Positions 41,793 to 50,962 of a DNA stretch of 64,000 bases are shown piece after piece. Origin of the DNA: Neobacillus citreus (GTDB lineage: Bacteria > Bacillota > Bacilli > Bacillales > Cytobacillaceae); NCBI RefSeq assembly GCF_018343545.2, contig NZ_JAGYPE020000004.1, forward strand, positions 71,769 through 135,768, read 5' to 3'. Under the pieces are notes generated by a model. That model worked only from the letters and a program-made list of their open reading frames with translations, was not told the DNA's origin and did no database searches. The position numbers and the translations under genes are program-made. The stretch's first letter is position 1. Every line of letters starts with the position of its first letter.

Positions 41793-43394
41793 ATGTCTAA
41801 AGCAGGTCTCGCATTATTTGAACAAAAGTCAACAGGTGGAATTGCCAGACAGATCAGTCCAATAGACACGATGATTTATTCCGCTGCCAACCCGGGTTTG
41901 ATGTTCGCACTCGTGTATATTATGTGGGCACCATTTTTATATCCGGGTGCCCATATGGTTTGGGCGATTTTGACGGTAGCGCAGATGTTTATTATTGCCG
42001 GCCTTTATTGGCTGCTATCGGTCTCGATGCCGCGCTCCGGCGGAGAATATATTTATATAAGCAGGATTCTGCATCCATCGCTTGGACTGATGGCAAGTTT
42101 TATGATAACGTTTACATCCATTTCTTGGACTGGTATTCTGTTAAATTGGATTATCAAATGGTCGATCGTTGAATTCTTCTATTCGATAGCACTCATTAAC
42201 GGAAATGACGCAACATGGCTGGGGCTGGCGGAGTTTTTCAACAGCAATATCATGCATGCGATTATCGGTACCGCCCTGTTGGCGTTCATCTACTTTATCT
42301 ATTATAAAGGTACAAAGTGGATGGTTAGGCTGGCCTATTTAACGCTCGGTGCAACGCTGGTAGGGGCGGTTGTCTTTATCATTGCAAACCTAATTACCGG
42401 GCAGGGAACGTTTGCGGCTAATTTTACTGAGCTGACAGGCTTGGCCTATGGCGATGTCATTAAATTAGCTGAAGCAGATGGCTACACAACAAAGTTCCTT
42501 TTTGGAGCAACAGTCATGGCCGGTTCCACTTACATTATTCTAAACACCCTTGGCTCCACCTTTGGGGCAAACCTCGCTGGCGAAGTCCGTAATGTACAAA
42601 AATCTCAGCTTCTGGCCTTATTTGGTTCACTGGCCATTTTAATGGTTGTTTGGGCGATTTTCTATGCGATGTCTTATATTAACTTCGGCGATATCTGGTC
42701 CAATAGCTTGTATTATCTGTACAATGCCGGCCATGAGGCCTATCCTTTCAAGGGCTATGATCCATTTATCACGATCATGATTGGAATTATGACGAAGAGC
42801 CCTGTATTTGTCTTTTTGATTGCTATCTGTTTCGCGGTAGCCACCTTTGGCTCAGCGGCTGGTCTTGGCTTCGGCCCTTCGCGTAATATTGTCGCTTGGT
42901 CGTTTGACCGCTTGATTCCTAGCAAATTTATGGAACTCAACAAGAAAACGAATTCACCAACCTACGCGTTAAGAACGGTCATAATCGGTGCCTGGTTTTT
43001 CTTAATGCTCGATATTTTCATGCCTTCTTGGACGGCCAATATCGCATATACGATATTCACTTGGTTCTTAGCTTGGATTTTCCTGGGGATTTCCGGAATT
43101 GTTTTCTCCACCCGCAAGAAGATTTTGTTTAACTCCTCACCGCCGATTGTAAAAACAAAATTTTTAGGAATACATTTAATTACCATTCTTGGCTGGTTAA
43201 CCCTGGCAATCAGTGTTTCGATTTGTTACTATCTTCTGATTCCGTTTTTGAGAGGCGATTTGCCATTTACAATGATTGTGGTTTCGCTCTGCTTAATGTT
43301 AATCCCAATTATCGTCTATTTCGTGATGAAGCGGTCCCATGCGAAGAAGGGAATCGATATCGATATCCAGTTCCAAGAGATACCTTCGGATTAA
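41793..43394 (+). CDS. APC-superfamily amine/amino-acid permease
   Basis: 533 residues with about 12 membrane helices. N-terminal SPIDTMIYSAANPGLMF and SMPRSGGEYIYISRILHPSLGL (about 78-99) are the APC signature. It probably imports the locus substrate (an amino alcohol or amine). Actinobacterial amino-alcohol BMC loci also carry such a permease. ATG 41793 follows GAAGGGTGA. The 154-base gap upstream may hold a second promoter; a GA-rich/CT-rich run is there but no clear hexamers. Confidence 0.82.
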   Translation: MSKAGLALFEQKSTGGIARQISPIDTMIYSAANPGLMFALVYIMWAPFLYPGAHMVWAILTVAQMFIIAGLYWLLSVSMPRSGGEYIYISRILHPSLGLMASFMITFTSISWTGILLNWIIKWSIVEFFYSIALINGNDATWLGLAEFFNSNIMHAIIGTALLAFIYFIYYKGTKWMVRLAYLTLGATLVGAVVFIIANLITGQGTFAANFTELTGLAYGDVIKLAEADGYTTKFLFGATVMAGSTYIILNTLGSTFGANLAGEVRNVQKSQLLALFGSLAILMVVWAIFYAMSYINFGDIWSNSLYYLYNAGHEAYPFKGYDPFITIMIGIMTKSPVFVFLIAICFAVATFGSAAGLGFGPSRNIVAWSFDRLIPSKFMELNKKTNSPTYALRTVIIGAWFFLMLDIFMPSWTANIAYTIFTWFLAWIFLGISGIVFSTRKKILFNSSPPIVKTKFLGIHLITILGWLTLAISVSICYYLLIPFLRGDLPFTMIVVSLCLMLIPIIVYFVMKRSHAKKGIDIDIQFQEIPSD

Positions 43395-43431
43395 GTAAAC
43401 CATTTTTAAAAAAAGTAGTGGGGTGAGCTAA

Positions 43432-44364
43432 GTGAAAATTTTTTATGCAGCAGACCTGCATGGCGGTGAAACAGCCTTCCGAAAATTCACTAATGCCGGG
43501 AAGTTTTATAAAGCTGACTTAGTTATTTTTGGAGGGGATTTAACCGGGAAAATGGTTGTTCCGATTGTGGAAAAAAACGGCGTTTATACTTGCCGGTATT
43601 ACGGCTCAACCGTTAAAGTGAAAAAAGAGAAGGAATTGCCAGACCTGGAGCGAAATCTTAGGGATGCTGGATTCTATCCCTTCTTAGTTTCAGAGGATGA
43701 ATTAAATCGTTTAAACGAAAATGACGCCGAGCTGATCATCAAAGAGAAGCAGATTGAAGTCCTGCAGGAGTGGATTCGGTTGGCAGATGAGCGATTTTCG
43801 GCGGCAGGAATTCCCTGCATCTTGATTCCTGGAAGTGTCGATGATTTTTACTTAGATGAACTGATCAACGCGGGAAGTTTTGTCGCAAACGGTGATGGGA
43901 AAATTATTGAAGTAAATGGGTTTGAGATTCTTTCTGTGGGTGGCGGAAAGCCTAGTGTGTTTAAGTACCCGCGTGAATTTAACGAGGAAGAGCTGGCAGA
44001 GAAAATCGAACAATTGGCCGCGCAGGTGAAAGACATGAATCGCTGCATTTTTAATATTCATATCCCTCCTTATGATACTGATTTAGATCAAGGGACCTTA
44101 TATGATGATGAGTTAAAACCTGTACTTGATGGGGATTCCCTGGCAACCGGTCCAGCAGGAAGCAAAGCGGTGCGCGAGGCGATTGAAAAATATCAGCCGC
44201 TCCTATCTTTGCACGGGAATGTTCATGAAAGCCGCGGTGTGACGTCATTAGGGAAAACCATATGCATTAACGCCGGAACAGACTATGACCAAGGCCTGCT
44301 AAGGGGGGCGTTGGTGGATGTCGGTGCTGATGGACAGGTGTCCTATACACTGACAGCGGGGTAA
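43432..44364 (+). CDS. Calcineurin-like metallophosphoesterase
   Basis: 310 residues from GTG 43432 after TGGGGTGAG. Metal motifs run in order: AADLHGGE (about 5), GGDLTG (about 34), GSVDD (about 138, replacing GNHD/E), and the C-terminal HIPPYDTD and LHGNVHES (about 262). It lacks a signal peptide, so is cytosolic. A phosphoesterase beside a kinase/phospho-lyase pathway might act on a phospho-intermediate, as a safety valve or in a side route; this is inference. Its family also holds cyclic-nucleotide and diadenosine hydrolases. Confidence 0.75.
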   Translation: MKIFYAADLHGGETAFRKFTNAGKFYKADLVIFGGDLTGKMVVPIVEKNGVYTCRYYGSTVKVKKEKELPDLERNLRDAGFYPFLVSEDELNRLNENDAELIIKEKQIEVLQEWIRLADERFSAAGIPCILIPGSVDDFYLDELINAGSFVANGDGKIIEVNGFEILSVGGGKPSVFKYPREFNEEELAEKIEQLAAQVKDMNRCIFNIHIPPYDTDLDQGTLYDDELKPVLDGDSLATGPAGSKAVREAIEKYQPLLSLHGNVHESRGVTSLGKTICINAGTDYDQGLLRGALVDVGADGQVSYTLTAG

Positions 44365-44386
44365 TTTTTTTGAGGGAGTTGTAACC

Positions 44387-45286
44387 ATGGAAATAATTCG
44401 CAAGGAACAAGGCGTACTAACGATGTCACCGAACAATAAGCCTGTTAAAAAAGTTCAGGCTGGCAGCACGGTTGTGTTCGAAACGTATGACTGCTTTAGC
44501 AATCAAATCCAGCGGGAGGATCAGCTGTTCAGCTCCGTTGGCTGGGAGCAGATCAATCCTGCCACAGGTCCTTTGTATGTAGAAGGGGCGGAGCCGGGGG
44601 ATATTCTAAAAGTAGAGATATTGGATATTAAAATAGACCAAAAAGGTGTCATGACGACGACACCAAAGCTTGGTGTTTTACGGGATTATGTGTCGGGCGA
44701 AACGACAAAAGTTATTCCAATTCGGGAAGGGAAAGCTGTTTTCAATGATAAAATTCATATTCCTATTAAACCGATGATTGGTGTTATCGGTACCGCTCCT
44801 AGCGGGGAGGAAATTCCGACTGGTACACCAGGCGAACATGGCGGCAATATGGATTGCAAGCAGATCATAAAGGGCTCTACTCTTTATTTACCGGTAAATG
44901 TTCCAGGCGCCCTTCTTTCAATGGGAGACCTGCATGCCGTGATGGCTGATGGAGAAATTGTCATTTGTGGATTGGAAATACCTGGAGAAGTAACCGTTAA
45001 GGTCGATGTTCTAAAAGGAGAATCGTATCCATTGCCGATGCTTGTCAGCGAAGAGAAGCTAATCACAATTGCATCTGCTGAAACTTTAGATGAGGCGGCC
45101 CAACAAGCCACAATCAATATGCATCAATTTCTTGTCCAGCAGCTTGAATTTGATACCGATGAAGCAGGAATGCTGTTATCCCTTGTGGGTGACTTGCGAA
45201 TCTGCCAGATAGTGGATCCGCTCATGACAGCACGGATGGAACTCCCACAATGGATCCTAGATAAATACGAATACAAAATAAAGTAA
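44387..45286 (+). CDS. Acetamidase/formamidase family protein
   Basis: 299 residues of the FmdA/AmdA family: beta-rich, with YVEGAEPGDILKVEILDI (about 65-82), TGTPGEHGGNMDCKQI (about 145) and LGDLHAVMADGEI-type metal-site region. Members hydrolyse short amides such as formamide or acetamide to acid and ammonia. The start ATG 44387 follows GAGGGAG and lies 22 bases after the phosphoesterase. It suggests that the locus can feed on an amide-linked precursor. Confidence 0.85.
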   Translation: MEIIRKEQGVLTMSPNNKPVKKVQAGSTVVFETYDCFSNQIQREDQLFSSVGWEQINPATGPLYVEGAEPGDILKVEILDIKIDQKGVMTTTPKLGVLRDYVSGETTKVIPIREGKAVFNDKIHIPIKPMIGVIGTAPSGEEIPTGTPGEHGGNMDCKQIIKGSTLYLPVNVPGALLSMGDLHAVMADGEIVICGLEIPGEVTVKVDVLKGESYPLPMLVSEEKLITIASAETLDEAAQQATINMHQFLVQQLEFDTDEAGMLLSLVGDLRICQIVDPLMTARMELPQWILDKYEYKIK

Positions 45287-45328
45287 GAACAAGTTGAGAG
45301 GGCCGCTTCACTCTGTAAATCTTGATGG

Positions 45329-45349
45329 AGAGGGTTGAGCCCTCTTTTG
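45329..45349 (+). terminator. Weak intra-operon hairpin
   Basis: AGAGGG (45329-45334) pairs with CCCTCT (45340-45345), loop TTGAG, followed by TTTTG. Short stem; may attenuate the peptidase gene that follows. Confidence 0.4.
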
Positions 45350-45373
45350 TTCACAGTAAGGAGGAGTTGTAAT

Positions 45374-46474
45374 TTGGGTAAAAAGCGTGCCAGTGATCTC
45401 GGCTTGCCATTCCCTGGTGTGACAGGAGAAAATAATGCCTTAACCGATGTACCGGGGGTAGAAATTGGTTTTACGACCATTATTGAAGGGGAAGGGCCGG
45501 TTCAAATCGGTAAAGGGCCCATCCGTACTGGAGTGACGGCCATCCTGCCAAGAGGAAAAAAGAATACGATGCATCCAATTTGGGCCGGATTTTACAGTTT
45601 AAATGGAAATGGCGAGATGACTGGGGTACATTGGGTGAACGATGCCGGCTACTTTCTTAGCCCCATCTGCATCACCAATACTCACTCGGTAGGAATGGCT
45701 CATCATGCTACCACAAAATGGATGATAAACCATTATGGTGAACAGTTCAGTAATGAACATATATGGTCAATGCCTGTCATTGCCGAAACCTATGATGGCG
45801 TCCTTAATGACATAAACGGTCAGCATATTTCTGAAGAGCATGTGCTTTCGGCGATTAATAATGCAAAAACGGGTCCCGTTGCTGAAGGGAATGTTGGCGG
45901 TGGAACGGGAATGATTTGCTACGAGTTTAAAGGCGGGACAGGTACATCGTCTCGTGTTGTTACCATCGATGGCCAGACGAATCATATAGGAGTTCTTGTC
46001 CAAGCCAATTTTGGATTGCGTGAGTGGCTTACCATTTTAGGTGTACCGGTCGGAAAACATATGATGAAGGAAAAACTTTTAGATAAAGAGCAGGGCTCCA
46101 TCATTGTCATTATTGGGACTGATATCCCGATGCTTCCACACCAACTGCGGCGCGTTGCCAAACGTGCGGCGATTGGCATTGGAAGAAGCGGAAGTCCTGG
46201 CGGAAACAGTTCAGGAGATATTTTTCTCGCTTTTTCTACTGCGAACGAAATGGATATTCCGCAATCAGCACCAGAAAAGCTGAAAATGGAGTTTGTTAAT
46301 GACGAAGTTTTTGACCCGATATATGAAGCGGTTTGTCAGGCAGTTGATGAGTCTGTGGTAAATGCCCTTATTGCAGCAGAAACAATGACAACCGTGAAAC
46401 CCAACGGGCATAAGGTTGAAGCGATTGATCATCAAGATCTATTGCGGATAATGAAAGAGTATAATCGAATATAA
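45374..46474 (+). CDS. P1-family (DmpA-like) aminopeptidase
   Basis: 366 residues from TTG 45374, with AAGGAGGAG upstream. DmpA/BapA fold: GENNALTDVPGVEIGFTTI at the N-terminus, GNVGGGTGMICYEFKGGTGTSSR (about 178-200) and the autoprocessing/nucleophile site GRSGSPGGNSSGD (about 275), where cleavage before Ser generates the active N-terminal nucleophile. Members release N-terminal residues from peptides, beta-peptides or amino-acid amides. It closes the plus-strand run of the BMC region. No signal peptide. Confidence 0.85.
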   Translation: MGKKRASDLGLPFPGVTGENNALTDVPGVEIGFTTIIEGEGPVQIGKGPIRTGVTAILPRGKKNTMHPIWAGFYSLNGNGEMTGVHWVNDAGYFLSPICITNTHSVGMAHHATTKWMINHYGEQFSNEHIWSMPVIAETYDGVLNDINGQHISEEHVLSAINNAKTGPVAEGNVGGGTGMICYEFKGGTGTSSRVVTIDGQTNHIGVLVQANFGLREWLTILGVPVGKHMMKEKLLDKEQGSIIVIIGTDIPMLPHQLRRVAKRAAIGIGRSGSPGGNSSGDIFLAFSTANEMDIPQSAPEKLKMEFVNDEVFDPIYEAVCQAVDESVVNALIAAETMTTVKPNGHKVEAIDHQDLLRIMKEYNRI

Positions 46475-46530
46475 TTCTTATTATCACATGTAGAGCTAGC
46501 GACTATGTCTACTTTAAAGTTACAAAATAA

Positions 46531-46571
46531 GAACTCCGGATAACGTTAATAAATCCGGAGTTCGTTTTTTT
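46531..46571. terminator. Bidirectional terminator
   Basis: GAACTCCGGAT (46531-46541) pairs perfectly with ATCCGGAGTTC (46553-46563), followed by GTTTTTTT. It ends the BMC-side transcripts and lies at the stop of the convergent multicopper oxidase gene. Confidence 0.88.
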
Positions 46572-49500
46572 ATTGTGTTATAACAGAAATCGGTGTTGTC
46601 GGTTGTGAATTTTCCGTCATAGTCGGATAGCCAACCGTTGAAACTGAGTATTTCTGAGTGTAGCCCGTTGTATTACTGGCTATGATCCTGTAAAAATAGG
46701 TTTTTTTCTTCGTTACGGACTTATCTAAAAATGTACCGTTGCCACCTACTCCCTTCACACCCGCTACTGTCCCGACATTGGTCCATGGCCCATCAAATAC
46801 GGTAGACCGCTGAATTAAAAAGTCAGTTTCATTCAGTGATCGGTCTGTCCAGGTTAGGGTCACACCCGTTTTGCCTGCAACTGCTGCGAGGGACACTGGA
46901 GCCTTTGGAGCAACCGTTACGACCATCGGACGCATCATAATATTTTCTTCATGCCCAAGCAGATGGCAATGCCACAGGTATTCCCAACCAAAGTTCACCA
47001 ATTGATTTGTGACTGCGGCCGGTTGATTGGTGGGGTCTACGTTCATGAAGCCCATCGTCGACCCGAGTGGCATCGTCGGATCAAGAGGCCGTATGCTGTT
47101 AGGAAGATCGAACGGGACATCTGGAATTATCGGTCTCATCGCAATAATCACATCTTCTAAAGGATTCATGCGAATTGTATCCTTCCAGCCCAATTCGTTT
47201 GGATCCGGAGCCTTGATCATGCCATCCCAACCTACGCGGTTAATTAATTGCACATCAAACATATGCCAGTGCATTGCATGTGTGTCCACGCCGTTATGGG
47301 TGATTTTCCATATTTGTGTACCATCCGCTAGCGCCCCTAAAGGAACGGCTGCATCAGAGTTTTTAAATATTTCTGTTGGCGGATCAATGTCAACATATGG
47401 GATGGAGGTTTGAACATTAGCACTTGTGTGAGGCACTTCGACCCCTAACATCGAATTCATTCTTCCGTAATTCACATCAAAGTCTTCTATAATTGATTTA
47501 GGCTGCATTTCCATTGTAAGTCCTAACGCCTCAGCGGTTGCACCAGATCCGCCACCTCCGGTGATGCTTACAGTCGGAGCTGAACCATAACCATCTCCAC
47601 CGTTGACTAATTGAACGCTGGCTACAGCTGCTGGCGCGAGTACGGCAGTTGCTTGAGCCCCAGATCCACCTCCACCTGTGATGGTTACAGAAGGTGTTGA
47701 AGTATAACCAGAACCGCCATTGGATAATGTTATTTTGCCAACAGAGGTCGGGGTAAGATTAGCTATTGCAGCAGCACCGTTGCCACCACCGCCCGTAAAT
47801 TGTATGGTTGGTGCAGACGTATAGCCGGAGCCGGGATTTGTTACTGTTATCGCCGTGACTCTGTTGTTTCTCACTGTGGCTGTAGCCGCAGCTCCTAACC
47901 CGTCGCCGCCAATGAATGACACTGTTGGCGGAGAAGAGTATTTATTCCCGCCATTAGTAACCGTGATAGTGGCGATTGAAGTTGGCGTAAGATTTGCCTC
48001 CGCTAGTGCCCCAGATCCGCCGCCACCTGTAACAGACACTTGTGGGACACTAGTGTAACTGGTTCCACCATTATTGACACTTATCGACTCAATTGGCCTT
48101 GCTGCTAATGTAGCAGTCGCGGCTGCCCCAGTACCGCCACCACCTGTTATGGATACTGTAGGTTCAGATGTATAACCAGATCCGCCATTAGTTAATTTAA
48201 ATCCTGTTATCGGCCCGTTGAAGAAGGTCATGGATGTATCAAAGATTCTTGCATAGCCGTCAGCAGGATAAGTGGTACCGAAAGCATTGTTGTAACCTGC
48301 CTGAGGAACTATTGGTTTATCTTGAAAATTTGCATAAGCGGCTGGCAATTGTTTATCCAATGTATCTAAATTAAAGGTATTACCTGTTCCAAGATTGGAA
48401 GAAACCTGGAACTGCATAATTGTCCTTGTGTTCGGCCCATATCCAGGCAGGGTAGATGGTGCGCCGCCTGTGTCAGTTTGATCCGGGTTCCCAGTGTAAT
48501 AATCGTAGCGGGTGTCAAATGCCGGAACCGGTGCAGGTGCATCGTTATAGAGAATGAGCTTAGAACCATCAGGGACACCGGAAAAATCGATAATGACATC
48601 TGCACGCTCAGCAGGACCGAGGAAAAGCGTTTTATTTGTGACATTTAAGACGGTCATACTGCGGCGGTCATAATCGTAGCCAACTGGTGTATTCGGTAGA
48701 ACGACAGGCTTTGGTAAAAAGCCGCTTTCTGTACCGATTTGGATCATGCTTGGACCTGATGCCGCTGGATCAGGGACACCGCCATCACGGCCATCTGTTG
48801 GCCAAGTGCTAGGAAGCCCCGCCTTTGGAACGGCCGGCACCATGTTCACTTCTCCGGCATTTGGATTATTTAAGTTGCCGTTATCATCCCACATCGCATC
48901 GTTCGACTTAGCAAAATAAAGCTGCAGATTAAAGAAGCGGTCGTTGCTGGCGTTTAAAATCCTGAAACGATAAGCTTTTTTTCCAACCTTAAGGAATGGG
49001 TAGGCGGTTCCGTTAACAAGCGGAGTATCCATGAAACTTTCTGGGACAACCGATACATTCGGAACTCCAGGGATTACCGGCGGTTCCCACGGTGCATTGA
49101 CCGGGTCATAATAAGGGTTTGAAACTGGACCGTTCACAATCCCTGTAAATGGCGGCCAGAACCATGGTCCATAGTCCCATCTACCCATTGCGTTTGCCCC
49201 TTCAATATCGTAAGGATTTTGGTTTGGCATATAAACATGCGGAAACCAGAGATTTCCTTCGCCGCCCCATTTGGATTTATCCCAAGTCGGGTCTGTTGCG
49301 GCTAGTTGAGTGTCATTTGGGACAAAGGTCTTGTCCTGAATAATAAGCGGCACTTGCTCTGCGGGGATAACTCCCGCGTCGATTAATGATTTTTCTGCAG
49401 AGTCTTCAAGGATGTAGCCAGCAGATTCACCCGCATATACATTAAGTCTAGTGATACCATATGAGTGATCATGGTAAAACATTAATCTAGCACTTTGTTG

Positions 49501-50622
49501 ATTGGTGTAATAGAAGGTTTGTGAGCCCGGTTCAGGAGTGGCCATATCTGGAACATTTTGAACGCTAACTCCTTGTGGGTAATCGGTTTTTTCTCCTGCT
49601 GGAGTAATCCATTGATGTTGTGTACCATCGCTAATCCATGGAGTATTTCCACCATGCAAATGCAGGGTAGCCCTATTCTGTGTGTAATTTAGCGGGTAAC
49701 CTGGTGTTACTTTCAACCCCTTGTCACCAAGGCCAGCGCCCATAACAGTTGTATCTACTGGTAAGAATAAATTTCCTCCTTCACCTGTTGAAAGATGATT
49801 AACAAATTTTACCCTAACAGGACGGTCCTTCTGTGCAATAATCATTGGTCCAAGGTAGTTGAAGTTGGTGATAGGGTTACCTTGAGAGTCTATTTGCCGA
49901 TAGCCTCTAAGGGTTGTAGGAGGCAGGTCACTGTGAAGCTTTTCGGTATACTGACGGAGTTCGATGATATAATAATCTGAGCCATTATAGGTTGTTGTAT
50001 CTGGTACGGCTACAGGTATATACTGACCAAGATTGTTGGCATTATTTGCTCCTAATCCTGGTAGTGAATCGACAAACTTGCGGATGCCTCCAGTTCTAAC
50101 ATAACCGCTGCCGCCGTTGGTGATCGTAATGCTTTTCACTACTCCGTTTTCCACTATTGCTTCTGCAGCAGCTCCTGTTCCGTTGCCACCAGAGATCTCA
50201 ACAGTAGGAGGGATAAAATATCCAGAACCGCCATCAACGATCGTAATTTCAGAAATAACTCCATTTGCTACGGTTGCGGTGGCAGCAGCTCCTGTACCGT
50301 CGCCGTTGATTTTCACGACCGGTCCATCAGTGGGAAGCTGGCTATTCGCGTAGTTAGGGATTTTACCAAAATAATCCGGAGTTGCACCCGGCGTAAGCGT
50401 AGGTGTTGTGTCTTGGCTATTTACTGCGTCCATTTTAACTGATAATCGGTCAGCAGCAGCTTGTCGGTCAGCAGCAGTAATTTTGCTTTTTTTCTTGTTG
50501 ATAACCTCTGTACTATTTTTGGTTTTGCTTTCTACTTTGGCGATAGTAGTCTGACCAGACGCCTGAAACAATAGTAATAAACACAAAATGACAGTAAACG
50601 AGATTTTTAATCGTTTTTGCAT
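46570..50622 (-). CDS. Large secreted multicopper oxidase with glycine-rich repeats and a fibronectin-III-like tail
   Basis: 1350 residues from ATG 50622 (GGGGGAGG nine bases upstream). Signal peptide about 1-26. Copper motifs are spread as in CotA/bilirubin-oxidase-type enzymes: HLHGGNTPW (about 322), FYHDHSYG (about 385), THAMHWHMFD (about 1113) and the T1 site WHCHLLGHEENIMM (about 1220). Two glycine-rich units lie near 95-175 and six more at about 803-1033 (GGSGYTSxPTVxITGGGGxGAAA type, about 37 residues each), inserted between the cupredoxin domains. An FN3-like domain follows at about 1245-1340. It oxidises phenolics or metal ions outside the cell; substrate unknown. It is more than twice the usual size (CotA about 510). 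Confidence 0.85.
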   Translation of the reverse strand: MQKRLKISFTVILCLLLLFQASGQTTIAKVESKTKNSTEVINKKKSKITAADRQAAADRLSVKMDAVNSQDTTPTLTPGATPDYFGKIPNYANSQLPTDGPVVKINGDGTGAAATATVANGVISEITIVDGGSGYFIPPTVEISGGNGTGAAAEAIVENGVVKSITITNGGSGYVRTGGIRKFVDSLPGLGANNANNLGQYIPVAVPDTTTYNGSDYYIIELRQYTEKLHSDLPPTTLRGYRQIDSQGNPITNFNYLGPMIIAQKDRPVRVKFVNHLSTGEGGNLFLPVDTTVMGAGLGDKGLKVTPGYPLNYTQNRATLHLHGGNTPWISDGTQHQWITPAGEKTDYPQGVSVQNVPDMATPEPGSQTFYYTNQQSARLMFYHDHSYGITRLNVYAGESAGYILEDSAEKSLIDAGVIPAEQVPLIIQDKTFVPNDTQLAATDPTWDKSKWGGEGNLWFPHVYMPNQNPYDIEGANAMGRWDYGPWFWPPFTGIVNGPVSNPYYDPVNAPWEPPVIPGVPNVSVVPESFMDTPLVNGTAYPFLKVGKKAYRFRILNASNDRFFNLQLYFAKSNDAMWDDNGNLNNPNAGEVNMVPAVPKAGLPSTWPTDGRDGGVPDPAASGPSMIQIGTESGFLPKPVVLPNTPVGYDYDRRSMTVLNVTNKTLFLGPAERADVIIDFSGVPDGSKLILYNDAPAPVPAFDTRYDYYTGNPDQTDTGGAPSTLPGYGPNTRTIMQFQVSSNLGTGNTFNLDTLDKQLPAAYANFQDKPIVPQAGYNNAFGTTYPADGYARIFDTSMTFFNGPITGFKLTNGGSGYTSEPTVSITGGGGTGAAATATLAARPIESISVNNGGTSYTSVPQVSVTGGGGSGALAEANLTPTSIATITVTNGGNKYSSPPTVSFIGGDGLGAAATATVRNNRVTAITVTNPGSGYTSAPTIQFTGGGGNGAAAIANLTPTSVGKITLSNGGSGYTSTPSVTITGGGGSGAQATAVLAPAAVASVQLVNGGDGYGSAPTVSITGGGGSGATAEALGLTMEMQPKSIIEDFDVNYGRMNSMLGVEVPHTSANVQTSIPYVDIDPPTEIFKNSDAAVPLGALADGTQIWKITHNGVDTHAMHWHMFDVQLINRVGWDGMIKAPDPNELGWKDTIRMNPLEDVIIAMRPIIPDVPFDLPNSIRPLDPTMPLGSTMGFMNVDPTNQPAAVTNQLVNFGWEYLWHCHLLGHEENIMMRPMVVTVAPKAPVSLAAVAGKTGVTLTWTDRSLNETDFLIQRSTVFDGPWTNVGTVAGVKGVGGNGTFLDKSVTKKKTYFYRIIASNTTGYTQKYSVSTVGYPTMTENSQPTTPISVITQ
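47525..48215 (-). repeat. Six tandem glycine-rich repeats within the multicopper oxidase
   Basis: Six degenerate in-frame units of about 37 codons with the pattern NGGSGYTSxPTVxITGGGGxGAxAxAxL. Similar GGSGY...GGGG units occur in phage tail and adhesin-like proteins. Two further units lie near the protein N-terminus (about 50095-50330). Confidence 0.8.
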
Positions 50623-50962
50623 AAGCAAAAACCTCCCCCGATATAAAGAATAGCGTTCATTTTAAAGAACAAACAAATTATACACCCCCTATATTTATCA
50701 ATAGTAAAATTTGGAATTTCAATATAATAATACAACATTAATAAAAAGTAGAAAATAAAATGTTCTCGATAACAAACGACTGATTTTGCTAGGTTTTATT
50801 ACGAATAAAGAGTTTTTTGTAGAAATTTGATATTTTAAAATATTATATAAACATTATGAAAATAGTAGAATCTGTTAATGAATGTAAGATGGAGTAGAGG
50901 ACTGTATGGGGAGATTAAAAAAGAGGAGGAAGGTGCACGCTGCACTCCTCCTCATAAACGCG
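50623..50962. other. AT-rich intergenic region upstream of the oxidase gene
   Basis: This 340-base gap, very AT-rich at 50700-50880, must contain the minus-strand promoter of the oxidase gene. Its right-hand part holds the terminator of the pab genes, annotated separately. No coding frame or RNA gene is supported. Confidence 0.6.
50916..50953 (-). terminator. Rho-independent terminator of the pab operon
   Basis: On the minus strand GAGGAGG (50953-50947) pairs with CCTCCTC (50929-50923), with TGCA/TGCA pairing inside the hairpin, and is followed by a run of six T (A-run at 50917-50922 on plus). Confidence 0.85.

Noticed and set aside
47027-47413. Plus-strand frame of 128 residues within the multicopper oxidase gene
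   Set aside because: It lies opposite a copper-binding region whose sense motifs are intact; no ribosome site or family resemblance.
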